A stretch of DNA of 64,000 nucleotides from the NCBI GenBank assembly GCA_028671895.1, contig CM053813.1:9548001-9612000 (forward strand), written 5' to 3'. The stretch comes from Oenanthe sinensis. Its lineage: Eukaryota > Streptophyta > Magnoliopsida > Apiales > Apiaceae. The notes beneath the pieces are model-generated. The model was not told where the DNA came from. It was given only the letters and a program-made list of their open reading frames with translations, and did no database searches. Of the stretch, positions 11,721-22,562 are shown piece after piece. A program made the position numbers and the translations under genes. The first letter of the stretch is position 1. Every line of letters starts with the position of its first letter.

Positions 11721-14335
11721 TAGTTTCGTTGGTTGAAGGAACTCGTTACTTAATTTTTGGCCTAAGAAAAATTTAGAACTTGATAATTGTTACAACGTGC
11801 TTGCAATTAGCAAAGACATTATATTAGTTTCTTGTTTGGACAAGAAAGGCTTTGTCATTTTAATTAAATAACAATTGTTATTTATTCTATTTCGATGACG
11901 AGGCTTATAATGTTCCAAAACTATTTAACAATTTATATATTCTAAAGTGACTCAAATCAAACATTACCTTTGGCACTGTCGTTGAGGCCATATTAATGAG
12001 AAACGCATTTCCAGAATACATAATGATGCATTCTTGGATAAGTTTGATTATGAATTATACAAAAGGATATGAATCTTAGTTTATTTGGCAAAATGACTAA
12101 AACTCCTTTTACCGGACATGGTAAAAGGTTCACTGAACGAGTATGACTATACATAGTCATGTATGTTGTCATATGCGTACGATGACAAAAAGGTAGTTTT
12201 TATTAACTTCATAAAATTTACTAATTATTTTAGTAGATACAGATATATGTATCTTTTGAAGAAAAAATCCGAATCATTTGAAAAAGTTCAATGACTATAG
12301 AGATGATGTATAAAATATCAAATAAAAGTTTTTTTTATAGGAGGGATCACACCTTGTTGGATATTGTGCGATCACTGTTGAGTCACCGAATCTTTCAATT
12401 AGGTTCTGGGGCTACGACCTGGAGACAACTTCTTATACACTTAACCGAGTTCCTACTAAAATGGTTCAGAAGACTCCGTATGAGATATGGACTGAGAAAC
12501 ATCATAGCATGTCATTTATGAAAATTTGGGGATGTGAGACGTTTATGAAACATCTAACTTCTGACAAGCTAGGACGTAAATCAGACAAATGTAACTTTGT
12601 GGGATACTCAATTGAAACAAAGGGTTATTCTTTCTATAATCCTTCCGAGAACAAAGTGTTTGTTACTCGAACTGTAGTGTTCCTTGAAAGAGAAATGCTT
12701 TCTAAGAAAGGCAATGGGAGGATAATAGATATCGATGAAGTTCGTGACCCACATGATAACATTGAACCAATGGAGGAACCTAAGCAGAATGTACAAGAAA
12801 ACAATACTGCTCAAGAAACACAGGTTGTTTATAGGTCTAGTAGGATTCTCCATGAGCCGAGATATATTATGGATTTTTCTTGACTCAAGATGGCGATGTG
12901 ATGCTTGTGGACGAAGATGAGCCTCTCACCTACCAAGACGCTATGAACACTACAGATTCTAAGAGATGGCTGGATGCCATGAAATCTGAGATGGAATCCA
13001 TGTATACTAATCAAGTATGGACTTTTTTGATCCACTGAAGGGGTAAAACCTATAGGGTGCAAGTGGGTTTTCAAGAAGAAGACCGACATGGATGGTAATG
13101 TACAGACCTATAAAGCATGATTGGTGGCAAAAGGTTTCAAGCAAATTCATGGTATTGACTATGATGAGACCTTTTCACCAGTGGCTATGGTCAAGTCCAT
13201 CAGGATTTTGCTTGTTATAGTTGTTTACTATGACTATGAAATCTGGCAAATGGATGTCAAAACCGCTTTCTTAAATGGGAGCTTTGAAGAAGATGCGGTT
13301 GTGTACATGATACAGCCTGAGGGTTTTGTTGATCCAAAGGATGCTAGAAAAGTATGTAAATTGCGTCGATCCATTTATGTATTGAGACAAGCCTAGAGGA
13401 GATGTAACATTTATTTTGATGAAACTGTCAAATAGTTTGGGTTTGTTCAAAATGAAGATGAACAACATGTTTACAAGAAGGTTAGTGGGAGTCATGTGGC
13501 ATTCCTAGTATTATATGTTGATGATATATTATGAATAGGGAATGACATTCCTTCTCTACAGATTATGAAGACTTGGTTGAGAAATAATTTATCAATTAAA
13601 GACTTAGGCGATGCGACTTATATATTAGGGATCAGGATCTATGGAGATAAATCCAGCAGATTGATCGGCCTAAGTCAGAGTACATACATTGACAAAGTTT
13701 TGCATCGATTTGGAATGCAAGAGGCTAAAAGGGAGTTTGTCCCAATGTCTCATGGGATATCGATCTCGAAAGAAAATAAATCAGTGGATGATAAGGACCG
13801 TATGAGTAAAGGACCGCATCGATAATTGGTTCTATAATGTATGCAATGATATGTACTCGTCTTGATGTCTCGTATGCTTCAAGCATGACGAGTAGATACC
13901 AGTCTAATCCAGGTGAAGGTCACTGAACGGCAATCAAGAATAGTCTTAAGTACTTGAAGAGGACTAAAGATCAATTCTTGGTATATGGAGGAGAAGATAA
14001 GCTGTTTGTAAAAGGTTACACCAATGCTAGTTTCTAGACAAACAACGATCATTTAGTTTTTCTGTCTGACTTTGTGTTTTATCTATTTAAATTGAGATGT
14101 GTATGCTGGAATAGGTCAAAGTAGAGACATTTGTTGATTCTACAATAGAGCTTGAGTATATTGATGCTAGTGAAGCAACCAAGGAGGCAGTTTGGGAATG
14201 TACTTAGGAGATATCACATAATTAATGAGATTAATGATTAAGGAGATAAACATATATGTAAAGTGCATACTAATAATAATATTGCAGACCCATTGACTAA
14301 GGTTTTGTTGCAGCAGAAGCACGAAAGTCACACTA
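11721..14335 (+). pseudogene. pol: Element X pol remnant (protease-integrase-RT-RNase H)
   Basis: The protease and integrase N-terminal part (11721-12290) is nearly unreadable. The integrase C-terminal region is clear (NRVPTKMVQKTPYEIW, FMKIWGCETFMKHL, KCNFVGYSIETKGYSFY, 12430-12883). RT follows with WVFKKKTDMDGNVQTYKA, LVAKGFKQIHGIDYDETFSPV, MDVKTAFLNG and the catalytic YVDD at 13514-13525. RNase H is degenerate to about 14335. More than ten stops and several frameshifts are visible. Confidence 0.85.
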
Positions 14336-14387
14336 GTTCCATGAGTATTGGATACTTGAGGTATTGGCTCTAGTGCAAGTGGGAGAT

Positions 14388-15572
14388 TGTTAGTAATTAT
14401 GCCCTAGAGACAATTACTTTTATATTTTAAGGAAAATATTTTATTATTAAGTATTATGTTTTATAGATTATTATTTATTTATTATGTTTTCTTTACTGCG
14501 TAATAAATTGAAAGCATAATAAATGTCCTTGGAATTTTGATACGTATTATATATCTTTAAGTATGTGACTTAAAAATGAGATTATATGAATAGTATCTTA
14601 ATCCTAAAATTCCCTAGTCGAGTATTATTATATAAGGACAATAATAATGCAATAAGACTAGTATGTTTGTTGACAGATGACCACATCTCAATGGTCATAT
14701 GTATGGTGATACTAAAGTCAAGAACATAAGTACATGTCTCAATGAATGGCACTGGAATGACCTGCCGTGAGATTCTACATGTTAATAAGTGTCATAAAAA
14801 ATTCTCACTGTGATAATGATCCTCTGACTTGAAATCATTATATTTCTATACAAGAATTAATATACTTTGATTACACTAAAAGTTACCTTTAACCGGGTGA
14901 TGATAAAAGTGGACATTGGGTGTACTATGAATCATATGAGAATATGAATGATAGATAAAGGATTTAACCTTCCTATTTATGAGTGATATTATTGGCCTCT
15001 TGATTGAGTGAGACTATAAAATGCATGGTCGTGCTCAAATGTTGATTTATTTAATAGTCTACTCATTGATCAAGGAAACCCGGATTAAATATTGAAGTGG
15101 ATGACACGATACATGCCTCGAGTTTGATCTATAATATAAGGTTAAAGGGATTATATTACATGGAACATTATTCACGAAAGGCTTAATAAAATCACTGATT
15201 TTATTATTATTACTTGGTTAGCAATGATGTATTACTAGATGTCGCTCGTTGTTTATAATTTTAATTAGATATTAAAATTGTTGTCAACGTAATAATAACC
15301 TACAGAGTCACACACAAAGAATGTTTGAAGGAGAAATAATTTAACTTATGAATTTAAATTAAATAAGTAATTTATTTTATTTATATTATTAATTAAGTAT
15401 GACTTAATTAATTATATAAATAGAATAAATGAATTACTTAAACTAATTCCGAAATTAGTAATTAATTAAGTGAGACTTAATTAAATAATTTAGAATTTTG
15501 GATTAGTATTAATTATAATTAGATTATAATTAGAAAACTTATTCCTCTCTCTATATAATCTCTTTATGGGCT
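14388..15572 (+). repeat. Element X 3' LTR, left portion
   Basis: The LTR starts TGTTAGTAATTATGCCC directly after the purine tract GTGGGAGAT. It matches 7529-8722 up to the GGGCT target site (15568-15572) where element A is inserted. The LTR resumes at 39297. Confidence 0.93.
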
Positions 15573-16684
15573 TGTTAGGAATCTACATGTAATTTAATGA
15601 TAACATTAATCTTAGAATCATAGAAATTTTATTTGATGTAACTGATCAATTGATATGAAAGTTATAAATATCAATTGATCAGGAAACCATTTATCAGTTG
15701 ATATGTTTGTCTAAATCAACTGATAATTTGGATAGTAGCATATGTGTACTTAGTCTATTTCAATCGATAAGGTGTAAATCAATTGATTTTTTATTCATCA
15801 ATTGATGTTTGAATCGAGATATAGATCATCAATTGATATGTGAATTAAACTGTCAAATTGTAATTATGTGAAGACAGGAAATTACACAAGTGAAGGATGA
15901 TCATTTGATATTGAAGCATCGATAGATGAGAGATCAATCGAAGAAACCAAGTCAAGAGTTGAAGACCATCAACTAATGTGAAGACCCATCGATTGATATA
16001 TCGATTGATATCATTTATCAATCGATAAGGCAACTTACTTATCAATCGATGGATATCAAGATCGATCGAAGAACATTATCAGTTGATGAATTAAGGAAGA
16101 GTCAATTGATATGCTTAACAGCAAATTATCAATTGACTGTGACAAAAAGGCAATCTGTCAGAGATCGAAAAAGGCAAAAGAACACCTATGGAAGACAGTC
16201 TATGATGGTTGTGAAGACTCAATCAGAAGCTGTCTTTTAAACCTTTATTCTAAAATAGAAAAAGGTAAAAGGAAGGTAGGTAGAAACAATACTAGAATAG
16301 GAATTGTAAAAGCACACTTGTGGTATATAAACAAGTGTAGCAGCATTATTAGAAAACAGACAAGTTAGACAATATTTCTTAATCAACTGTTCTAGTTTGA
16401 TAGTAAATTTGTAAGAACAGTTGATTTGTTTTCTAATCTTGTAAAAGTGCAGCTAGGTTTCTTTTAACCTAGGAACATTGAGTAAAAATATACACTGATG
16501 GAAAAACCAATCCATCAGTAATTTTAAATCTGTCTGTTCAGTTTATTTTTCAGTCAAAATTTGTTTGAACATATTCTCTCTAATTCTCAAACATCAAGAA
16601 CAAATATTAGAACATGCAAAAAGTTTTAATATTTGTATTCAACCCCCCCTTCTACAAATATTGACATTGTTCTAGGGAATAACA
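15573..16684 (+). repeat. Element A 5' LTR
   Basis: The LTR is 1112 bp, TGTTAGGAATC to AGGGAATAACA. TATCAATTGAT / ATCAATCGATAAG words are dense at about 15640-16130. A TATA box (TATATAA) is at 16324-16330 and the C-rich module (ATTCAACCCCCCCTTCTA) at about 16637-16654. A small open frame at 16111-16368 is also open in the 3' LTR, but it starts among the repeat words and is probably not a gene. Confidence 0.95.
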
Positions 16685-16686
16685 AT

Positions 16687-16698
16687 TGGTATCAGAGT
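16687..16698 (+). other. Primer-binding site of element A
   Basis: TGGTATCAGAGT lies two bases after the LTR end. It differs in its last base from the usual tRNA-Met-type primer site. Confidence 0.85.
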
Positions 16699-16742
16699 TG
16701 GCTTTGAACATACAGAAAGTTTAAAGATCAAGAACAGTCAAT

Positions 16743-19193
16743 ATGGGCCAAAAAGATCCAGGTGTGAAGATTCCAGTTTTAGAGAAAGATGAATATTTTC
16801 CATGAAAGGTTAAAATGCATCTGCATCTTCTTTCTCTTGACCCTTCCTATGTTCACTACATAGAGAAAGGTCCTCATATTCCCATGAAGCTAGTTACAGG
16901 TGTAAACCCTGATGGAACTCCTACAGTTGATAGATATGTTCCAAAACTCATCTCTGAGTTCACAGAAGAGGATGAAAAAGAAGTACTTAAAGACAAAAAG
17001 ACTATGAACATTCTGTTTAATGGTCTAGATAAAGATATGTTTGACAATGTGATAAACTGTAGTTCATCAAAAGAAGTATGGGACACTCTTCAAACTCTGT
17101 GTGAAGGAACTGAGCAAGTAAGGAAAAATAAGATGCAACTCTTGATTCAAAAATATGAATCATTTCATTTCAAGAGTGGAGAATCTATCAATGACACATA
17201 TAGCAGATTCCAAAAGTTATTGAATGGTCTAAAGCTATATGGTAGGGTTTATGCAACAGAAGATACAAATCTTAAATTTCTTAGATCTCTTCCAAAAGAA
17301 TGGAAACCAATGACTGTTTCCATTAGACAATCTCAGGACTTCAAGGATTATACTCTAAAGAAACTTTATGGTATTCGCAAGACATATGAACTGGAGATTC
17401 AACAAGATGAAGAGATTGAGAAGAATCAAAGAAAGGAGAAAAGTGTGGTTTTGATAGTCAAAGGAAATGAAGAAAAGAAGGAAAGTGGATGTATAAAAGA
17501 GTCTGTCATTATGGCTGGTGATGTTGTTGAAGAATCATTCAAAAGAGAAAAGGGCAAGTGTGAAGAAAATGAAACATGCTCTCAGGATGATTTGGATGAG
17601 TTTGATGAGCACCTTGCATTTCTGTCAAGGAAGTTTTCAAAGCTAAAATTCAAGAAGATTCCAAATGCTCAAAGACCTGGATCCCAGTTTTGAAGTAACA
17701 ATCAAAACAAAACTTTGGTTGATAGATCTAAATTTAGATGTGTTAACTGTGGATTGGCTGGTCATTTCTCAAATGAGTGCAGAAAGCCAAAACAAGAAAA
17801 GGCAAAGTCATATGAGGGTATTGATTATAAAAGGAAATAATTTGACCTTTTGAAACAAAAAGAAAAGGCTTTTGTTACTGAGGAGAAGGACTGGACTGCT
17901 GAGGATAGTGATTCTGAAGAATATATCAATCTAGCTCTAATGGCCAACCATGAAGATGAAGAAGCTAGTTCAGCATCTAATCAGGTACTAGCTACCAACT
18001 TTTCTGAACTTACTGCTGATGAATGCAATAGTACTATTAATGAAATGTCCAATGAATTGTACAATTTGCATGTCACTCTAAAATCTCTAAACAAAGAAAA
18101 CCTCAAGTTAAAGAACATCATTGATGTCTTAATTGAGAGGAATATTTTTCTTGAAAATGAACTTGTTTGTTTAGATAGATTTAAGCAGGAAAGTAAAGAT
18201 GCTAGAGATGAACTAGTAAACAGTTTGAGAAGAGAAGAATTATTGAAAGAACAATTAGCTGAAGAAATAGAAACCATTAACAGATGGAATAGGTCTGCTA
18301 AAACTGCCAAACAAATCATTGATGTTCAGGGTTTAGATACTCTAGGAGAATCCCCCAGTTCAACTGGCAAGCCATTGGATGATGCTTCAAGGGATAAAGA
18401 TCAATCGACTGCTAATCCTTCATCGATCGATAAGGATCATCAATCGATTGATATTGAATCAATCGATAAGCATCCATCGACAAGTAAATCATCGATGGCT
18501 AATAAAAAGAACAAATTTAGCACTCCTATCAAGTTTGTTAAGGAAACCAAAAATCAAGTTGAGGCTGAGGCTGAGAAAATCAACTTAGGTAGCTTATCCA
18601 AGAAACAATTAAAAGAAAAGTTAGAAAAGATAGCACCTGTGGAAATTTCTCAACCTAAGTTTGAGAAAAAGAAAAATAATAGGAATGGTAAAGTAGGCAT
18701 AAATAAGCACAACAACTACACTCATGATATATATGCACCTAGAAAGGTATGTGCTAAGTGTGGTAGTGTAAATCATTTGTCTATGCAATGCAAGAATGAA
18801 AAGAAGAATATGTCTTCAAATGATTTAAATGCACATGCCATGACTTCAAATGCCATGCTTACCAATCCTATGTTCATGAATGCCATGTCTTCTAATTTGG
18901 TTGCACCTAATGTTCATATGCCTTATTCTCAAGTTCCATACATGTATAATCTCTTCTTTGCATATGCAAATATGAACATGCCTAGTATGCTATGGAACAT
19001 GCCTAATATAGATAATGAAGTGCATAGAAATTTTGCCATGAGTTCCAAGGTGTCAAAGCCTCAAAAGCCAACTCCCAAAGTTAAAGTAGAGTTAAACCCA
19101 CCAAAACAAAAGGAGCCAAAGTTAACAACCAAGGCTAAGGCTGCAACTAATAAAAGAGGACACAAGGTAGCTTGGGTACCAAAAGAAACTTGA
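16743..19193 (+). pseudogene. gag: Element A gag, single frame with three premature stops
   Basis: The capsid/nucleocapsid polyprotein starts at ATG 16743 (MGQKDPGVKIPVLEKDEYFP) and stays in one frame to 19193, about 817 codons. Stops interrupt it at about 16803 (a TGG to TGA change compared with A'), 17691 and about 17839. The retrotransposon Gag domain is in the first 250 codons (LLIQKYESFHFKSGE, LRSLPKEWKPMTVSIR). A first zinc knuckle CVNCGLAGHFSNEC is near 17740-17782, then a long predicted coiled coil at about 18000-18320, then a hinge with SSID, QSID and ESID repeats at about 18401-18497. A second knuckle-like CAKCGSVNHLSMQC is near 18751. The C-terminal Met/Asn- and Lys/Pro-rich tail is typical of Sirevirus Gag. 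It would form the particle core and bind RNA if repaired by trans-acting copies. Confidence 0.92.
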
Positions 19194-19199
19194 TTGTTT

Positions 19200-21965
19200 T
19201 TATTGTGTGCAGAGAAACAGGAAGAAGAGTCTCTGGTATCTAGATAGTGGATGTTCTAGGCACATGACTGGAGATTTGTCCCTGCTCATAAAGTTTGTGG
19301 AAAAGGATGGCCCATGAGTTACTTTTGGATATAACAGCAAAGGTTTTACTCTGGGATATGGCTCAATTGTAAAAGAAAATATTATCATTAAATCTGTAGC
19401 ACTAGTTGATGGATTGAAGCACAACCTGCTCAGTATTAGTCAACTATGTGATAATGGAAATAGTGTATGGTTTTCAATTGGATCATGCATTATAGCCAAC
19501 AAAGAAACTGGTGATGTTCTCTTGACTAGAGAAAGAAAAGGAAATGTCTATGTGGCTGATTTTCACTCTGTAAAGGCAAATTCTATGACATGTCTATTTA
19601 GAAAAGCCAATACAGATGAAAGTTGGATTTGACACAAGAAGCTATCCCATTTGAATTTCAAGGCCATGAATCTATTGGTTAGAAAGAATATGGTTAGAGG
19701 CATTCCACAGATGGAATTCACCAAGGATGGACTATGTGATGCCTGTCAAAAGGGAAAACAAAGAAAAGCATCATTCAAGTCTAAGTCTGAATCATCAATT
19801 GATAAGCCTCTGGAATTATTGCACATAGACTTATTTAGTCCAGTCAACATCATGTCAATTGCCAAAAAGAAATATGCATTAGTCATTGTGGATGATTTCA
19901 TAAGATACTCTTGGGTATACTTCTTGCATTCTAAGGATGAGGCAAGTAAAATAATTATCAATCATGTGAAGAATGTTGAAAATGGAACTGAATGGAAGGT
20001 CAAGAAATTTAGAACTGATAATGGTATTGAATTCAAGAATACAACAATGAAAGAATTATGTGAAGAAAAAGGTATCACTCATCATTTCTCTGCACCAAGA
20101 ACTCCACAGCAAAATGGAGTAGTTGAAAGGAAAAATAGGACCTTGATTGAAGCTGCTAGAACTATGTTAGAAGAAGCAAAACTTCCTACATACTTCTGGG
20201 CAGAAGCAATTAATACTGCTTGTTACATTCAGAATATCTCCATGGTCAATCAAATTCAAGGTAAAACTCCATATCAGTTGATGAAGAAGGACAAGAAGCC
20301 AATAGTAAATTTTCTTCATGTCTTTGGATGCAAATGCTTTGTACTGAGAAATCAAGGTGAAAATCTAGGAAAATTTGAAGCCAAGGCTGATGAAACTATA
20401 TTTGTTGGATATGGAATAACAACCAAAGCATACAAAGTATATAATCTTATATTACACATTGTTATGGAATCTATGCATGTAGTCTTTGATGACAAGAAAA
20501 TTCAAGGGTTGGTTGATGAAGGATTCCATGATCCGTTGCATTTTGAAAATGAATCAACAAGCAATATTGAAGATAGTGATGATGATGTGGAAATCTCAAG
20601 AATTCAAGTACCCAGAATCCTCCCATCAATTGATGTCAATGCATCAACAGATAACTTATCAGTTGACAATCATCAATCGACTGATAATACATCAATTAAT
20701 AATCATTCGATGGATAACAACTCTGCTCAACAATCTTCAAGTAGAGTGTCCATCTCAGGGGGAGGGTTCTCAAATAGTCAATCACATCACAATGATCATA
20801 ACACTTCCAATGATCATGAAGCATCATCTTCAAGGATAAATTTACCATCTCAAAGGAAATGGACAAAAAGCCATCCCTTTGAATTAATTATTGGAGATGC
20901 AAATGATGGTGTCAAAACTAGAAAAGGAACTCAAAATGAATGTTTGTATAGTGGCTTCCTGTCTCAAGAAGAACCAAAAAGGATTGAAGAAGTCTTGGAT
21001 GATCCTGATTGGAAAATAGCTATGCAAGAAGAGTTGAATCAGTTTGAAAGAAACAAGGTATGGAAGCTGGTGCCCAAGCCAAAGAACAAGTCTATCATTG
21101 GAACAAAATGGGTGTTCAGAAACAAAATGGATGAATCTGGTACAGTCACAAGGAATAAAGCAAGACTAGTGGCAAAGGGCTATTCACAAGAAAAAGGCAT
21201 AGATTTTGATGAAACTTTTGCACCAGTTGCAAGATTGGAAGAAATCAGAATCTTTCTATCATATGCTGCTCATGCTAACTTTAAGGTGTATCAGATGGAT
21301 GTGAAAAGTAATTTTCTCAATGGAGAACTAGAAGAAGAAGTATATGTAGAACAACCTCCTGGTTTTATTGATCCTGTTCATCCTGGATTTGTATACTATC
21401 TTCTCAAGGCACTTTATGGATTAAAACAAGAATATTCAGATATCTCAAAGGAACTCCAAATCTTGGAATTTGGTATCCTAGAGATTCTGGATTTGATATA
21501 ATTGGTTATTCAGATGCAGACTATGCAGGTTGCAGAATTGACAGAAAAAGTACAACAGGCTCCTGTCAATTTCTAGGAAATAAGCTTGTTTCATGGTTTA
21601 GCAAGAAGCAGAATTCAGTGTCTACATCTACTGCAGAGGCTGAATACATTACAGCTGGAAGTTGTTGTGCTCAAATATTATGGATGAGGAATCAACTACT
21701 TGACTATGGGTTCAACTTGAACAAGATTCCTATTTTCTGTGATAATACAAGTGCCATTGCAATAACAGAAAATCTTGTGCAACATTCCAGAACCAAGCAC
21801 ATTGACATAAGGTATCACTTCATTAGGGAATATATAATGAATGGTACTGTTGAATTACATTTTGTCCCTAGTGAAAGACAACTTGCAGACATTTTTACCA
21901 AACCATTAGATGAATCTACCTTTAATAGATTGGTTTGTGATTTAGGTATGCTTAATGTTAATTAA
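19200..21965 (+). pseudogene. pol: Element A pol with internal RT deletion
   Basis: The aspartic protease motif (LDSGCSRHMTGD) is at about 19240. The integrase zinc-binding region follows ([23 protein letters not shown]), then the integrase core with D, D and E in [17 protein letters not shown] and GVVERKNR, and then GKTPYQL and FGCKCFV. A hinge at about 20626-20715 is rich in STD, SID and SMD. RT begins with [20 protein letters not shown] and reads through LYGLKQ at about 21430, then jumps to a stretch homologous to [10 protein letters not shown] just before RNase H. The YVDD catalytic region is therefore deleted and the frame shifts. RNase H continues to 21965. Premature TGA codons occur at about 19317 and 19630. 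The enzyme cannot be active. Confidence 0.93.
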
Positions 21966-22562
21966 TATTTGAAATGTTTGATAAGTTAGTTAGTAGTTTT
22001 AGTTCTAGTAGGTAGCCGTTGATAATGCTAATCAGTTGATTTTTCATTAATCAATTGATAAGCATTTTACATATCAATGGATAAATTGATCTGCTGACTG
22101 ATAACTACATCAATCGATGATGTATTTGTCTATCGATGGATAGTACTAACGGTCGATGGATAAATTAGTTATCAATCGATGACATGGAAGTTTTAGGGTC
22201 CATGTCATCAATCGACCTGTCCAAAATCTAGCCGTTGATTACTTGTCTTATCAATTGATAAATACATACAGTCATGTATGTATAACAGTCGATTGCCAAA
22301 ATAAGTAATTCACTTATTCATTTTTTTTCAACGGTCAATTAAGTTCTATTTTGAGTAAGAAATCGATTGAGAAATTAGTAAATATAAATAGTGAGATTAA
22401 AATTTTTCTTTACTCTTACATGCATTATGTTTACTAATTTCTCTCTGTCTCTCTCTTTCTCCCTCTCAATCTGCGAACTTAGTCACTAATCTCTAAATTT
22501 TCAATCTCTCTCAAATACTTAATCCTTGTCAAGAAAGTGATTTCTAGTCAAAAGTCAAAGCA
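21966..22562 (+). repeat. Element A pol-env spacer with ATCAATCGAT words
   Basis: This stretch has no ORF. Words such as ATCAATTGATA, ATCAATCGATGA and ATCGATGGATA are dense at about 22017-22380. A TATA-like AAATATAAATAG follows at about 22380, then a pyrimidine-rich tract of CTCTCTCT type (22438-22470) just upstream of the third ORF. The layout could hold an internal promoter or splice acceptor for the third ORF; that is inference. Confidence 0.7.

Noticed and set aside
15640..16130. CRISPR-like array of repeated words in the LTR
   Set aside because: Repeats are too short and degenerate, spacers are irregular, and the setting is a plant retrotransposon.
16111..16368. An 85-residue ORF repeated in both LTRs of A (also 27349-27606)
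   Set aside because: It is open in both LTR copies because the LTRs are recent duplicates. It starts in the word array, spans the TATA box and matches no known protein.
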